A stretch of DNA of 64,000 bases from the NCBI RefSeq assembly GCF_031458395.1, contig NZ_JAVDYJ010000001.1:682001-746000 (forward strand), written 5' to 3'. Positions 8,800-19,119 of the stretch are shown here, one piece after another; positions within the stretch are counted from its first letter, which is position 1; each line of letters begins with the position of its first letter. The notes below the pieces were generated by a model, which worked only from the letters and a program-made list of their open reading frames with translations, made no database searches and was not told the DNA's origin. Source of the stretch: Enteractinococcus fodinae. GTDB taxonomy: Bacteria; Actinomycetota; Actinomycetes; Actinomycetales; Micrococcaceae. A program made the translations under genes and the position numbers.

Positions 8800-9594
8800 T
8801 TAGCGTTTCAGCGCGGTGGCGGCAGAAGCGTTTTCTGCAGACTCTGGGTTGCCCATACGTGTGGAAATTTTGGCTGCGGTCTCCACGCACTGGCGTATCA
8901 GTTGCGTCGTGCTTGGTTCATCGATGCGGTAGGCGGGTGCGGCGATTAACACCGCGGCAACGACTTGGTTGCGATGGTCGTACACCGGGGCTGCGATCCC
9001 GACTTCGTCGGCAAAGGTTTCGCGAAGGTTTGTCGCATACCCCTGCTGACGAACTTTGTCGAGACGCTGGGTGAGTTGGGCGCGGGTCCAACCTGGCTGT
9101 AAGCGTGTGACCTCTTGATCCAACAGCTTTTGTATGCTGGACGGTTCCATATCGGCCAAGAAGACCTGTACAGTTGCCGAACCGGTCGAGTCGTACCTGG
9201 ACCCCAGTGGTGAGGTGTGCTTGATGGTCCGCTCTGATGCGATTTGTTCGACCGTGACCGCGGCGGATTTTTCCCAGATAGCCAGAACGGTGGTTTCTTG
9301 CGTGGTCTCGGCGAGTTCTCGCAGATAGGGGTATGCCACTTTTCGCACGTTGAGGTTTGCTAGCAGCGGGCCGGCAACCGCAATGAGTCCGAGACCCAGC
9401 TGATATTTTCGGGTCGTCACATCTTGTTCGACCCACCCTTCGGTCTCCAGCGTGCTCAACAGCCGTGAGACGGAGGACTTATGTAGGCCCACTTGGTCAG
9501 CAATCTCTGTCACCCCAACCAGCGGATGCTCCGAGGAGAAGCACCGAAGGACATCGATGACGTTGTGAACTACCGAATTACGCGGTGCACCCAT
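8800..9594 (-). CDS. IclR-family transcriptional regulator
   Basis: 264 residues: an N-terminal winged helix-turn-helix (VVHNVIDVLRCF, then VGLHKSSVSRLLSTLE) and a C-terminal IclR effector domain (residues about 85-245, with ETFADEVGIAAPVYDHRNQVVAAVL). IclR proteins sense small carbon compounds and control catabolic genes. ATG 9594 has AAGGAG 6 nt upstream, a good site. The target is not clear: the neighbours are a stress protein and a hypothetical gene, and the sox/glyA operon lies 1.7 kb away behind its own GntR regulator. Confidence 0.88.
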   Translation of the reverse strand: MGAPRNSVVHNVIDVLRCFSSEHPLVGVTEIADQVGLHKSSVSRLLSTLETEGWVEQDVTTRKYQLGLGLIAVAGPLLANLNVRKVAYPYLRELAETTQETTVLAIWEKSAAVTVEQIASERTIKHTSPLGSRYDSTGSATVQVFLADMEPSSIQKLLDQEVTRLQPGWTRAQLTQRLDKVRQQGYATNLRETFADEVGIAAPVYDHRNQVVAAVLIAAPAYRIDEPSTTQLIRQCVETAAKISTRMGNPESAENASAATALKR

Positions 9595-9770
9595 GAGACT
9601 CCTTCGCTTTGGAAACTTCTAAGGATCATACGCCACCGACCGCATGGGCAGCATGCCTGAGCGCCGCACACCGATGATCCGAGGACTCTTTGATAGGGTA
9701 CCTACGGATGAAGCCCAGCTAGCCGAGCCAGCCCCCCGGCGCTCCAAGCTGGCCGTAGAAAGCGAGACGT

Positions 9771-10451
9771 ATGACAGCATCTGCTGACCCCGAGGTAGTC
9801 GCGGTAGCCCAGGCTGCTAGCCGCAGTGGGGCACGGCCCTTCAAGGACGCCACCGGCAATTGGGCTGCCTCGGTAGAGGTCGCACTCATGGATACCATCC
9901 TGAGTATCGGCGCCCAAGTGGACGGCGCATATGGTGCTGGAGTGCTACCAAGGCTGCGGGCGTTCAAAGCGTTTCGGGGCCCAGCCAACATGATGCGCGT
10001 TGTCGCCACGCTGGGGCCCTTTGGTCTGGCTGACTTTGTGCCGGAAACAGCTCAGATCGATCAGCTGATGGCTGCTGCAGGTAACCTCCTCGATGCTGGA
10101 GTGCAAACTGCCGCCGATGTTGATCCGAACTCGGCAGACCAGCGGGAAGCTCTCGTCAAAACCAGCGGAGTGCCCGATGTCGCATGGCCATACTTTTTGC
10201 TGGCGCTAGATCTTCGAACACCGGAGCTCACCGCGGTGCAGCAGTCTTGGTTAGATCGGTTCGTCAAAGAAGCCACAGGCACGTCACAGCTGACCACCCA
10301 GCACCGAGATGCGCTCCTGCAAGCGGCGACGCAACAACTGGATGCCGAACACCAGCAGAAGTCCTACGGCACTATGCCTACGTTTACCCTGCCGCAGTTG
10401 CATCAGGCGATTATTCGAGCTGAATATGCTCGCGCTACAGCCCAATCGTAA
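9771..10451 (+). CDS. Hypothetical protein
   Basis: 226-residue alanine-rich soluble protein; not recognised. It has no signal peptide or membrane helix. Features seen are GAQVDGAYGAGVLPRL and LGPFGLADFVPE in the first half, a helical middle (ALVKTSGVPDVAWPYFLLAL) and a Gln-rich end. ATG 9771 has a moderate ribosome site (GAAAGCGAG). It converges on the gntR gene with about 10 bp between stops. Codon use looks like its neighbours, so it is likely a real gene of this genome. Confidence 0.6.
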   Translation: MTASADPEVVAVAQAASRSGARPFKDATGNWAASVEVALMDTILSIGAQVDGAYGAGVLPRLRAFKAFRGPANMMRVVATLGPFGLADFVPETAQIDQLMAAAGNLLDAGVQTAADVDPNSADQREALVKTSGVPDVAWPYFLLALDLRTPELTAVQQSWLDRFVKEATGTSQLTTQHRDALLQAATQQLDAEHQQKSYGTMPTFTLPQLHQAIIRAEYARATAQS

Positions 10452-10461
10452 CGCCTAGAGC

Positions 10462-11121
10462 TTAGAGGGCTTCTCGGACCATCGAGTAAAAATTCTTGAC
10501 GTGATCTGATGCTGTTTGCTCGGCAGCATCAGCCTCTCCGGCGAGGATCTGTTTGATCAGATGCGTATGTTCCACGATGTGCTCATACAGCGAAGGCAAC
10601 CGGTCAGACAGCGCAGCCCAAATACGTGTGGCGATATTGTCTAATCGAATGAGCGTTTCCGACAAATGCTCATTTTGCGTCACGCTGTAGATGAGCCGGT
10701 GAACTGACAGGTCATAGGACAACAGATCGCGCTGGGACTGGTCAGGATTAAGATCTTGAATATCGTCCAGTACTTCGAGCAGGTCTTCGCGCCAGGCGCC
10801 GCCCCGTGCCTCAGCTGCACGGCGAGCGGCGAGCGGTTCGAGCGCTTGACGAACCTCCGAGACGTGGGCCAGCTCCGTGACATCGACCTGGCTGGCAAAG
10901 GTTCCCCGACGTGGATACGTCACCACCAAGTGATCGGATTCAAGCCGTTTGAGAGCTTCGCGCAACGGGGTTCTGCCGACCCCCATCTCCTCGGCGAGCT
11001 GCTTTTCCATAATGGGTTCACCCGGCTGGATATCCAACATGATGAGCCGGTCAAGCAAGATCCGGTAGGCGCGAGCGGATAAGGACTCGCTATTCGTATC
11101 GACGGTGTTCAGCGTGGTCAT
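10462..11121 (-). CDS. GntR-family (FCD/FadR-type) transcriptional regulator
   Basis: 219 residues. The N-terminal winged HTH contains LAEEMGVGRTPLREALKRLE, the hallmark of GntR regulators; the C-terminal helical FCD domain has LSYDLSVHRLIYSVTQNEHL with metal-binding His/Asp candidates. The start chosen is ATG 11121 (MTTLNTVDTN) with AAGGA 7-8 nt upstream; an upstream start at 11145 has weaker support. It is divergent from glyA-soxBDAG-sdaA and is the obvious candidate regulator of that operon, with glycine, sarcosine or a related acid as possible effector (inference). Confidence 0.88.
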   Translation of the reverse strand: MTTLNTVDTNSESLSARAYRILLDRLIMLDIQPGEPIMEKQLAEEMGVGRTPLREALKRLESDHLVVTYPRRGTFASQVDVTELAHVSEVRQALEPLAARRAAEARGGAWREDLLEVLDDIQDLNPDQSQRDLLSYDLSVHRLIYSVTQNEHLSETLIRLDNIATRIWAALSDRLPSLYEHIVEHTHLIKQILAGEADAAEQTASDHVKNFYSMVREAL

Positions 11122-11199
11122 CCGTGTCCTTTCGTTGCTCCTCATTGTGCACTAAATACGGGCCAACCGCAGCGTTTGAAAATAACTCCCGCAAGCCCC

Positions 11200-11229
11200 T
11201 TGACAGTCCTGTGATAGACATCATAGTCT
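11200..11229 (+). promoter_or_regulatory. Candidate promoter of the glyA-sox operon
   Basis: TTGACA at 11200-11205 (perfect -35) and TAGTCT at 11224-11229 with an 18-bp spacer. TGAT-AGAC-ATCA, an imperfect operator-like repeat, overlaps it at 11212-11223. Confidence 0.6.
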
Positions 11230-11241
11230 GTGATCGGTATC

Positions 11242-11251
11242 TGATATATCA
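11242..11251. promoter_or_regulatory. Palindrome TGATATATCA, candidate GntR operator
   Basis: Perfect 10-bp palindrome just downstream of the candidate -10 box of the glyA promoter and between the divergent gntR and glyA genes. A related pair of arms (TGATATA / TATATCA) lies before the YkvI-like gene at 40393-40425. Binding is inferred. Confidence 0.4.
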
Positions 11252-11281
11252 AGTGTCGTTCAGGATTTCAAAGGAAGTTTC

Positions 11282-12613
11282 ATGACAAGTACCACCTCTA
11301 TGCAGTTTGAGTCTCAGGTTGCGCCGTCACTGACTCAGGATCTTGCTGAGCTCGATCCAGAAATTGCCGGTTTTCTCGATCAAGAACTCCAGCGCCAGCA
11401 AAGCGGCCTGGAAATGATCGCATCGGAAAACCACACACCGATGGCGGTTATGCAGGCTCAAGGTTCGGTGCTGACGAATAAATACGCCGAAGGTTACCCC
11501 GGACGACGCTACTACGGTGGCTGTGAACATGCGGACTCAGTGGAGCGGCTAGCTATTGAACGCGTCAAAGCGCTCTTTGGCGCAGAGTACGCCAATGTGC
11601 AGCCACACTCCGGAGCGCAGGCCAACGCCGCGGTCATGCACGCGTTGATCCGTCCTGGCGACACAGTCATGGGCCTGAACCTGGCCCACGGTGGTCACCT
11701 GACCCACGGCATGAAGCTGAACTTCTCCGGTCGGCTCTACAACATCGTGCCCTACTCGGTCGATGAAACCACCTATGAAGTCGATATGGACGAGGTTGCC
11801 CGACTTGCGCGCGAGCACCAGCCGAAGATGATTGTCGCCGGTTGGTCTGCGTACCCACGTCAGCTGGATTTCGCCCGCTTCCGCGAAATCGCCGACGAAG
11901 TTGGCGCCTACCTGTTTGTCGATATGGCCCACTTCGCCGGTCTGGTCGCTGCCGGCCTACACCCCTCACCGGTGCCACATGCTCACGTGGCGACCTCCAC
12001 GACACACAAAACACTGGCCGGTCCTCGCGGTGGCATCATCCTGACCAACGACGCGGATATCGCCAAGAAGATCAACTCGGCAGTCTTCCCGGGCCAACAG
12101 GGTGGGCCGCTCATGCACGTCATCGCCGGCAAGGCCGTGGCTTTCAAGGTTGCAGCAGAAGAAGAATTCGCCGAACGTCAGCGCCGCACCTTAGAAGGCG
12201 CAAAAATCTTGGCTGACCGGCTATCGCAACCAGATGTCGCCGACGTTGGCATCTCGGTCTTGACCGGTGGCACGGATGTGCACCTGGTACTGGTCGATCT
12301 GCGGGACTCCGAGCTGGACGGCAAACAAGGCGAAGATCTGCTCCAGGAAGTCGATATCACCGTCAACCGCAATGCCGTCCCGTGGGATCCACGCCCACCC
12401 ATGACGACCTCCGGTCTGCGCATTGGTACGCCGGCACTGACCACTCGCGGCTTTGGCACCGAAGCCTTCAAAGAGGTCGCCGACATCATTGCCTTGACCT
12501 TGATCGCCGGTGCCACCGGTGATCGCCAGACCCTCCCTGAGCTCGCAGAACGCGTCACAACGCTGGCCGAAGCTCATCCGCTATACCCAAACCTGGAACC
12601 GTTCGGAGCATAA
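11282..12613 (+). CDS. glyA: Serine hydroxymethyltransferase
   Basis: 443-residue PLP enzyme that interconverts glycine + methylene-THF and serine + THF. Seen: [29 protein letters not shown], the [13 protein letters not shown] block with the PLP lysine, and [19 protein letters not shown] lies about 6 nt before ATG 11282. It is the first gene of a six-gene operon with sarcosine oxidase and serine dehydratase (soxB starts 3 bp after its stop). In this setting it uses the glycine and methylene-THF released by sarcosine oxidation to make serine, so it is probably a catabolic copy; whether another glyA exists elsewhere cannot be seen. Confidence 0.96.
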   Translation: MTSTTSMQFESQVAPSLTQDLAELDPEIAGFLDQELQRQQSGLEMIASENHTPMAVMQAQGSVLTNKYAEGYPGRRYYGGCEHADSVERLAIERVKALFGAEYANVQPHSGAQANAAVMHALIRPGDTVMGLNLAHGGHLTHGMKLNFSGRLYNIVPYSVDETTYEVDMDEVARLAREHQPKMIVAGWSAYPRQLDFARFREIADEVGAYLFVDMAHFAGLVAAGLHPSPVPHAHVATSTTHKTLAGPRGGIILTNDADIAKKINSAVFPGQQGGPLMHVIAGKAVAFKVAAEEEFAERQRRTLEGAKILADRLSQPDVADVGISVLTGGTDVHLVLVDLRDSELDGKQGEDLLQEVDITVNRNAVPWDPRPPMTTSGLRIGTPALTTRGFGTEAFKEVADIIALTLIAGATGDRQTLPELAERVTTLAEAHPLYPNLEPFGA

Positions 12614-12615
12614 CC

Positions 12616-13833
12616 ATGGCAGAACTTCTCCCACAACACCCCGAATACCTGTGGCGCAATCCGGAGCCGAAGTCGTCCTACGATGTCATCATCGTCGGGG
12701 CTGGCGGGCACGGGCTGGCCACGGCCCACTACCTGGCCGCCCGGCACGGCATCACCAATGTGGCCGTGATCGATAAGGGCTGGTTGGGTGGCGGCAATAT
12801 GGCCCGCAACACGACCATTATTCGTTCAAACTACCTCTGGGACGAATCCGCCAACATCTACGAAACTTCGCTGAAGCTCTGGGAAGAGCTCCCCGAAGAA
12901 CTCGACTACGACTTCCTGTTCTCCCAGCGCGGGGTATTGAACCTGGCCCACCACGTCTCAGAAGTGCGCGACTCCAAGCGACGGGTCAACGCCAACAGGC
13001 TCAACGGCGTCGACTCCGAATGGCTCGAACCAGAAGAAGTCAAAGAGATCTGTCCGATCATTAACATTTCGGACAACATCCGGTACCCGATTATGGGTTC
13101 GACCTACCAGCCGCGCGCGGGGATCGCCAAGCACGACCACGTCGCTTGGGCCTTGGCCCGTTCGGCTGACATGGCCGGTATCGACCTCATCCAGAACACC
13201 GAGGTCACCGACGTGCTGGTCGAAAACGGTAAAGTCACCGGAGTCGACACGACTCGCGGCAAGATCCACGCCGGCCAAGTCGCCCTATGCGGTGCCGGGC
13301 ACTCCTCCCAGCTGGCCGAAATGGCCGGTATCAAACTGCCGATCCAGTCCCATCCGCTGCAGGCTCTGGTATCGGAACTGTTTGAACCCGTACACCCCAC
13401 CGTGGTCATGTCCAACCACATCCACGTCTACGTTTCCCAGGCGCACAAGGGCGAACTCGTCATGGGTGCCGGCATCGATACCTACAACGGGTACGGCCAG
13501 CGCGGTGCCTTCCACGTAATTCAGGAACAAATGGCCGCAGCTGTAGAACTGTTCCCGATCTTTGCTCGCGCACACGTACTACGGACCTGGGGCGGCATCG
13601 TCGATACCACCCCGGATGCCTCGCCGATTGTGTCTAAGACCGAAGTCGACGGCCTGTATGTCAACTGTGGCTGGGGAACCGGCGGCTTCAAGGGCACCCC
13701 GGGTGCTGGCTACGCTATGGCCCACACCATCGCCCACGATGAACCACACGAAATCAACGCGCCCTTTAGCCTGGAGCGTTTCGAAACCGGTCATCTGATT
13801 GACGAACACGGCGCAGCAGCCGTGGCCCACTAA
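12616..13833 (+). CDS. soxB: Sarcosine oxidase subunit beta, copy 1
   Basis: 405 residues, the same length as known heterotetrameric sarcosine oxidase beta chains. N-terminal FAD site [17 protein letters not shown] (residues 24-40), then [20 protein letters not shown]. The covalent FMN histidine is at residue 173 in AKHDHVAWA, the position known from the Corynebacterium enzyme. The C-terminal [15 protein letters not shown] and [14 protein letters not shown] blocks complete the DAO fold. Beta oxidises sarcosine to glycine while the methyl group goes to THF in the alpha chain. Start ATG 12616, 3 bp after glyA. This copy has the usual active-site neighbourhood ([10 protein letters not shown]), unlike copy 2. 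Confidence 0.95.
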   Translation: MAELLPQHPEYLWRNPEPKSSYDVIIVGAGGHGLATAHYLAARHGITNVAVIDKGWLGGGNMARNTTIIRSNYLWDESANIYETSLKLWEELPEELDYDFLFSQRGVLNLAHHVSEVRDSKRRVNANRLNGVDSEWLEPEEVKEICPIINISDNIRYPIMGSTYQPRAGIAKHDHVAWALARSADMAGIDLIQNTEVTDVLVENGKVTGVDTTRGKIHAGQVALCGAGHSSQLAEMAGIKLPIQSHPLQALVSELFEPVHPTVVMSNHIHVYVSQAHKGELVMGAGIDTYNGYGQRGAFHVIQEQMAAAVELFPIFARAHVLRTWGGIVDTTPDASPIVSKTEVDGLYVNCGWGTGGFKGTPGAGYAMAHTIAHDEPHEINAPFSLERFETGHLIDEHGAAAVAH

Positions 13834-13848
13834 CGAAAGGCAACAGCC

Positions 13849-14139
13849 ATGATGCTCATTGATTGCCCGTACTGCGGGCCACGCAACGAAACCGAATTCG
13901 GCTACGGCGGTGAAGCCCACGTCGCCTACCCCGAAGACCCCTACGCCTTGTCTGACCGCGAATGGGGCGAGTTCCTGTTCTATCGCGATAACCCCAAGGG
14001 TGACTTCGCTGAACGCTGGGTCCACAGCGGCGGTTGCCGTAAGTGGTTCAACGCCATCCGCGACACTGTGTCCTATAAATTCAAGACCACCTACCCGGCC
14101 GGCTCGCCTCGCCCGGAAGTTACCGGAGGTTCCAAGTGA
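13849..14139 (+). CDS. soxD: Sarcosine oxidase subunit delta, copy 1
   Basis: 96 residues; small zinc subunit. The Cys pair CPYCG at residues 6-10 and a later His/Cys group ([10 protein letters not shown]) supply zinc ligands. GDFAERWVH and RDTVSYKF are typical of the family. AAAGGCAACAGCC lies before ATG 13849. Its stop overlaps the GTG start of soxA by 3 bases, indicating translational coupling. Confidence 0.94.
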   Translation: MMLIDCPYCGPRNETEFGYGGEAHVAYPEDPYALSDREWGEFLFYRDNPKGDFAERWVHSGGCRKWFNAIRDTVSYKFKTTYPAGSPRPEVTGGSK

Positions 14140-17090
14140 CTCACACCCCCACAGATCAAGCAACACAGACCACTGATGGTCGCCAGGGGAATCACTCCTA
14201 CCGCTTGAGCCCCGACCAGGCACCACACGCCGTGGTCGACCACAACGACACCGTCGATGTGACCATTGACGGGCATCCGACTACCGCACTGCGCGGCGAC
14301 ATGGTCGCCTCAGCACTGTTGGCCACCGGCACCCGCTCGGCCGCCAACTCAATGTACTGGAACCGACCTCGTGGCGTGTTCGCAGCGGGTGTCGAAGAAC
14401 CGAACTCACTGGTGCATCTATCGCCGCGTCACGCAGGTGACATCGAAGAGTCGATGATGACATCCACCACAGTTCCGGTGACAAACGGGATAAAAGCGAC
14501 GCAACTGCGTGGACTCGGTAAGCTAGACCCTGCCGCGGATCAGGCTTACTACGATCACGTTCACGTCCATACCGATGTATTGGTGGTCGGAGCCGGCCCG
14601 GCAGGGTTGACTGCCGCAGCGAATGCCGCCGCATCGGGGGCTCGCGTCATGCTCATGGATGAAAAGCCATGGGCCGGCGGGAGCCTGTTGGATGCGCCTT
14701 ATGAAATCATCGACGGGGTGCCTGCCTCGCAATGGATCGACAACACGCTGGCCCAGCTCAACGCAGCCGACGACGTCGAAGTGCTTGCAGATACGACCGT
14801 GACCGGTATCTACGACGAAAACTACGCGATCGCCGTCCAGCGCCGCACCTATCACCTGGATGAAGCGCCGGGTGAAGGCATCTCTCGTGAACGCGTCTGG
14901 CACGTGCGAGCCGATCAGGTAGTGCTGGCCACCGGAGCGCATGAACGCCCCATCATCTTCAAGAACAACGACCGCCCCGGCATCATGCTGGCCTCGGCAG
15001 TCCGCGCCTATCTCAACCGGTACGCTGTGCGCGCCGGCAAACAGATCGCCGTGTTCACCACCAACGACTCGGTCTACCCGTTGGTCTCCGAGTTGGCAGC
15101 CACCGGGGGAGTCGTCGCGGTCATTGATGCGCGTTCCTCAGCATCGGCGGCGGCACAACAAGCCGTCTCGGAAGGTGTCAATGTCATCATCGGCTCGGCG
15201 GTTGTCGATACCCACGCCGGTGAGGATAATGAACTCAACGCCATCACCGTGGCGCCACTCAATGGTGCGTTGGATCTCGCCAGGGCTCAACGCCTCGAGG
15301 TCGACACGTTAGCTGTCTCGGGTGGTTGGTCGCCGGTTGTGCACCTACACTCGGGCCGCAAAGGTCGCATTGACTGGGATGAGCAGCTCCAGGGCTTTGT
15401 CGCCGTGGAATCGGTGGAAAACATGCGCCTGGCAGGAGCGCTCAACGGCAAGTACTCCACCGCATCGGCACTGACTTCCGGCGCCAAAGCCGGCGCCGCA
15501 GCAGCCACCGCGGCAGGATATGCCGCCGAAGCCAAAGCCGCCCGGGCTATCGACCGCCCCTACGGTCCGGTCCAGCCGCTGTGGTTGGTTCCATCCCCAG
15601 ACGGTGACACACCCGAAGACTACGATAACCACTTCGTTGACCTGCAGCGCGACCAGACGGTAGCCGATATCCTGCGCGCCACCGGAGCCGGCATGAGCTC
15701 GGTTGAACACGTCAAGCGCTACACCTCAATTTCCACCGGTGCCGATCAGGGTAAAACCTCGGGTGTTCCCACCATTGGCGTCATGGCCAACATTTTGGGG
15801 GTCGAAGACCTCGGCGAGATCGGGACCACCACGTTCCGCCCGCCGTATACGCCGGTCGGTTTCGCCGCGCTGGCGGGGCGTCGTCGTGGCAAACTCTTTG
15901 AGGTCGCTCGCGGCACGCCCATGCACTCAGCCCACGTTGCTGCTGGCGCGGTGTTTGAAGACGTTGGCCAGTGGAAACGCGCCCGCTATTACCCGCAGGG
16001 CAACGAGACCATGGACGAGGCCGTCTACCGCGAGTGCGCTGCGGTGCGTGACTCGGTGGGCATGTTCGATGGCTCTACACTGGGCAAGATCGAACTGCGC
16101 GGCAAAGATGTCCCCGAGTTCCTCAACCGGATCTACACCAACGGCTACGTCAAACTCAAAGAGGGCATGGGCCGCTACGGTGTGATGCTCAAACCGGACG
16201 GCATGATCTTCGATGACGGCGTGACCTTGCGGTTGGCCGAAGATCGATACTTCATGCACACCACGACCGGCGGGGCCGCCGATGTCCTGGACTGGATCGA
16301 GGAGTGGCTGCAAACCGAATGGCCAGAACTTGATGTTTTCGCGACCTCGGTGACAGAGCAGTACGCCACCATCGCCGTGGTCGGACCGAAGTCACGCGAC
16401 GTGATGAACAAGATCGCCCCGGGCGAGGACTTCTCGGCTGAAGGCTTCAAGTTCATGGAATTCCGGGACATCACCTTGGCCTCGGGCATTCCGGCTCGCG
16501 CCAGCCGGATCTCGTTCTCGGGTGAACTCGCGTGGGAAATCGCGGTGGCATCCTGGTACGGCATGGCCGTCTGGGAAGCCGTGGCCGAAGCCGGCGCAGA
16601 GTTCAACATCACCCCGTACGGGACTGAGACCATGCACGTCTTACGCGCTGAAAAAGGCTTCATCGTGGTCGGGCAAGAAACCGATGGCACCGTCACCCCA
16701 CAGGATGCTGGGATGGAATGGATCCTTGCCAAGCACAAGGACTTCATTGGCAAGCGCTCGTTCCTGCGTGCCGACAACGTCCGCGAGGATCGCAAACAAC
16801 TCGTCTCGGTACTGCCAGATGACCCAACCTTCCGTCTGGAAGAAGGCGAAGCGCTCGTGGCCATCGATACCCCGGTCGGTGCCGAAGCCGGTCCAATCTC
16901 GCAAGAAGGCTGGGTTACGGCCTCCTACAACTCGCCGGCACTAGGACGTACGTTCGGGCTGGCCCTGATCAAGAATGGTTTTGACCGCATCGGTGAAAGC
17001 CTCAAAGCCCTGGTCGATGGTGAGGAAGTCACCATGAAGATTGGGCCCACCGTCCTCTTTGACCCAGAAGGAGCTCGTCGAGATGGCTAA
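14136..17090 (+). CDS. soxA: Sarcosine oxidase subunit alpha, copy 1
   Basis: 984 residues. The N-terminal domain contains FTIDGHP-like [20 protein letters not shown]; next is an NAD/FAD Rossmann domain ([14 protein letters not shown] near residue 150, [10 protein letters not shown] near 262); from about residue 615 there is a GcvT-like folate domain ([32 protein letters not shown]) that transfers the methyl carbon to THF. It starts with GTG inside the soxD stop, with GGAGGT 6 nt upstream. Together with B, D and G it forms the four-subunit enzyme: sarcosine + O2 + THF to glycine + H2O2 + methylene-THF. Confidence 0.95.
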   Translation: MTHTPTDQATQTTDGRQGNHSYRLSPDQAPHAVVDHNDTVDVTIDGHPTTALRGDMVASALLATGTRSAANSMYWNRPRGVFAAGVEEPNSLVHLSPRHAGDIEESMMTSTTVPVTNGIKATQLRGLGKLDPAADQAYYDHVHVHTDVLVVGAGPAGLTAAANAAASGARVMLMDEKPWAGGSLLDAPYEIIDGVPASQWIDNTLAQLNAADDVEVLADTTVTGIYDENYAIAVQRRTYHLDEAPGEGISRERVWHVRADQVVLATGAHERPIIFKNNDRPGIMLASAVRAYLNRYAVRAGKQIAVFTTNDSVYPLVSELAATGGVVAVIDARSSASAAAQQAVSEGVNVIIGSAVVDTHAGEDNELNAITVAPLNGALDLARAQRLEVDTLAVSGGWSPVVHLHSGRKGRIDWDEQLQGFVAVESVENMRLAGALNGKYSTASALTSGAKAGAAAATAAGYAAEAKAARAIDRPYGPVQPLWLVPSPDGDTPEDYDNHFVDLQRDQTVADILRATGAGMSSVEHVKRYTSISTGADQGKTSGVPTIGVMANILGVEDLGEIGTTTFRPPYTPVGFAALAGRRRGKLFEVARGTPMHSAHVAAGAVFEDVGQWKRARYYPQGNETMDEAVYRECAAVRDSVGMFDGSTLGKIELRGKDVPEFLNRIYTNGYVKLKEGMGRYGVMLKPDGMIFDDGVTLRLAEDRYFMHTTTGGAADVLDWIEEWLQTEWPELDVFATSVTEQYATIAVVGPKSRDVMNKIAPGEDFSAEGFKFMEFRDITLASGIPARASRISFSGELAWEIAVASWYGMAVWEAVAEAGAEFNITPYGTETMHVLRAEKGFIVVGQETDGTVTPQDAGMEWILAKHKDFIGKRSFLRADNVREDRKQLVSVLPDDPTFRLEEGEALVAIDTPVGAEAGPISQEGWVTASYNSPALGRTFGLALIKNGFDRIGESLKALVDGEEVTMKIGPTVLFDPEGARRDG

Positions 17091-17670
17091 TGTACAACAA
17101 CTCCGACGGTCACCACTGACCGACCGCACCGAAGAACTCCAAGCCGCCTCCAGCAGTGCAGTAAGCATCCGCGAGGTGCCCTTCACCACTCAGGTCGGGT
17201 TGCGTGCCACACCCGGCACTAATGGGTACACCGCACTGGCCCAGGCTTTGGGCGGGTTGCCCGCCAAGGTCGGGGAAGTCATCGGGGACTCTTCATCTAC
17301 CGCTGTGCTGTGGCTTTCTCCCGATGAGTTCCTAGCGATCGACCAGCCCGACTCCGGCCTGGCTGAAACCCTCACGGAGGTCCTGGGTGATCGTTCCGGA
17401 CAGGTCTTGGATTTGTCCGCGAACCGGACGATCATAGAGCTATCAGGCCAAGCATCCGATCTCGTATTACGTAAATCCTGTCCGCTGGATTTGCACCCAC
17501 GGGCTTGGGCAGTCAACCAGGCTTACGTTACAGAAGTCGCCCACACACCAGTCATCCTTTGGCGAGTAGCCGAGAACACCTGGTGGATCGCGCCGCGGAT
17601 TTCTTTTGCGAACCACGTGGTCAACTGGTTACTCGACGGGATGATCGAGTTTTCACCCTCGAAAGGATAA
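17083..17670 (+). CDS. soxG: Sarcosine oxidase subunit gamma, copy 1
   Basis: 195 residues; gamma chain of the heterotetramer, also related to GcvT-like folds. Typical [12 protein letters not shown] and [14 protein letters not shown] blocks are present, and the C-terminus has [21 protein letters not shown]. The start is ATG 17083 (MANVQQ), preceded by AAGGAG and overlapping the soxA end by 8 bases. The frame extends further upstream inside soxA but without a ribosome site. The sdaA start is 3 bp after its stop. Confidence 0.92.
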   Translation: MANVQQLRRSPLTDRTEELQAASSSAVSIREVPFTTQVGLRATPGTNGYTALAQALGGLPAKVGEVIGDSSSTAVLWLSPDEFLAIDQPDSGLAETLTEVLGDRSGQVLDLSANRTIIELSGQASDLVLRKSCPLDLHPRAWAVNQAYVTEVAHTPVILWRVAENTWWIAPRISFANHVVNWLLDGMIEFSPSKG

Positions 17671-17673
17671 GTC

Positions 17674-19065
17674 ATGGCATTAAGTGTGCTGGACATGTTC
17701 TCTATTGGTTTGGGGCCATCATCGTCCCACACCGTTGGTCCCATGCGGGCGGCAGCCCAGTTCATCAATGGTCTGGACGCCGACACGCTGGCGGCAACTG
17801 AGCGAGCTCAAGTGGAACTGTTTGGCTCGCTGGGTGCCACCGGCATCGGGCATCACTCGGACACCGCGGTGATCCTGGGGCTGGCTGGACATGATCCCGC
17901 CACGATTGTGCCTGACCAAGTCGATGACATCATCGCCCAAGTCGAGACCTCAGCAATCCTGGAACTGGCTGGGCGCAAGAGGGTGGCTTTTGATCGGGCC
18001 AATGATGTGATCTTGCACTTATCCAAGTCACTACCGGGCCATCCCAACGGTATGAAGTCCTCGGTCTACGATGCCAACGGCACCGAATTAGCCTCCCAGA
18101 TCACGTACTCGATCGGTGGTGGATTTGTCGTGACGGAAGACGAGCTCGACAAACCGCTGACCACCGAACGCAAGGTGCGCCACGATTACCGGACCGGAAC
18201 GCAGCTCTTAGAGTTGTGCCACCAGGAGGGTAAATCCATCGCGGACCTGACCTGGGAGAACGAACTCGAATGGCGTGATGCCGAAGAGATTCGTTCCGAG
18301 CTGTTGCATATTTGGCAGGTCATGCAGGACTGTGTGCAAGCCGGGATCGACCGCACCGAGACCACCTTGCCCGGTGGGCTCAAGGTCACCCGGCGTGCGC
18401 CGAGGCTCTACAAACAATTGAGCCAAGGTGGCGCCACCGAGCGCACTGGGGACACCACCGATGCTCTGCGCGGCATTGAGTGGGTCAACTTGTACGCTCT
18501 GGCGGTCAATGAGGAAAACGCTTCGGGTGGGCGTGTGGTCACGGCGCCAACCAACGGAGCGGCCGGGATTATTCCGGCGGTGCTGCACTACTACACCAGA
18601 TTCCTCGACGACGTCACCGACGATAAGATCGTGGAGTTCATGCTCACCGCCGGCGCTATTGGCATCATCATCAAAACCCAGGCTTCCATCTCAGGTGCTG
18701 AAGTCGGATGCCAGGGTGAGGTCGGGTCCGCATGTTCGATGGCAGCAGCCGGTTTGGCCGCGGTCATGGGTGGTACTCCATCCCAGGTGGAAGATGCCGC
18801 TGAGATGGCATTGGAACACAACTTGGGCATGACATGTGACCCAGTCGGTGGGCTGGTGCAGATCCCGTGCATCGAACGCAACGCGATCGCATCGGTCAAA
18901 GCGATCAATGCCGCGCGACTGGCGCTGCACGGCGATGGAACCCACAAGGTCAGTCTGGACCAAGCCATCGAAACGATGCGCGCAACCGGCGCCGACATGA
19001 TGGATAAGTATAAAGAGACCTCACGAGGCGGATTAGCCGTCGCGGTTACTATGCCCGAATGCTAA
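17674..19065 (+). CDS. sdaA: L-serine ammonia-lyase (L-serine dehydratase), iron-sulfur type
   Basis: 463-residue single-chain enzyme (beta domain first, alpha domain after about residue 190) that deaminates L-serine to pyruvate and ammonia. Seen: [19 protein letters not shown] at the N-terminus, [50 protein letters not shown]; the Cys residues here bind the catalytic [4Fe-4S] cluster. It is the last gene of the glyA-sox operon (ATG 17674, after GAAAGGATAAGTC). It completes the route sarcosine to glycine to serine to pyruvate, allowing growth on the methylamine carbon. Confidence 0.95.
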   Translation: MALSVLDMFSIGLGPSSSHTVGPMRAAAQFINGLDADTLAATERAQVELFGSLGATGIGHHSDTAVILGLAGHDPATIVPDQVDDIIAQVETSAILELAGRKRVAFDRANDVILHLSKSLPGHPNGMKSSVYDANGTELASQITYSIGGGFVVTEDELDKPLTTERKVRHDYRTGTQLLELCHQEGKSIADLTWENELEWRDAEEIRSELLHIWQVMQDCVQAGIDRTETTLPGGLKVTRRAPRLYKQLSQGGATERTGDTTDALRGIEWVNLYALAVNEENASGGRVVTAPTNGAAGIIPAVLHYYTRFLDDVTDDKIVEFMLTAGAIGIIIKTQASISGAEVGCQGEVGSACSMAAAGLAAVMGGTPSQVEDAAEMALEHNLGMTCDPVGGLVQIPCIERNAIASVKAINAARLALHGDGTHKVSLDQAIETMRATGADMMDKYKETSRGGLAVAVTMPEC

Positions 19066-19078
19066 CTCGCTGGCGTGC

Positions 19079-19112
19079 AAGGCCGGCTCCGGTGTGTTCC
19101 GGGGTCGGCCTT
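19079..19112 (+). terminator. Hairpin at the end of the sox operon
   Basis: AAGGCCG-gct-CCGG ... CCGG-ggt-CGGCCTT forms a strong stem 14 bp after the sdaA stop. No clean T run follows, so the terminator call is moderate; it may also serve the convergent hydrolase gene. Confidence 0.5.
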
Positions 19113-19119
19113 GAGTGTG

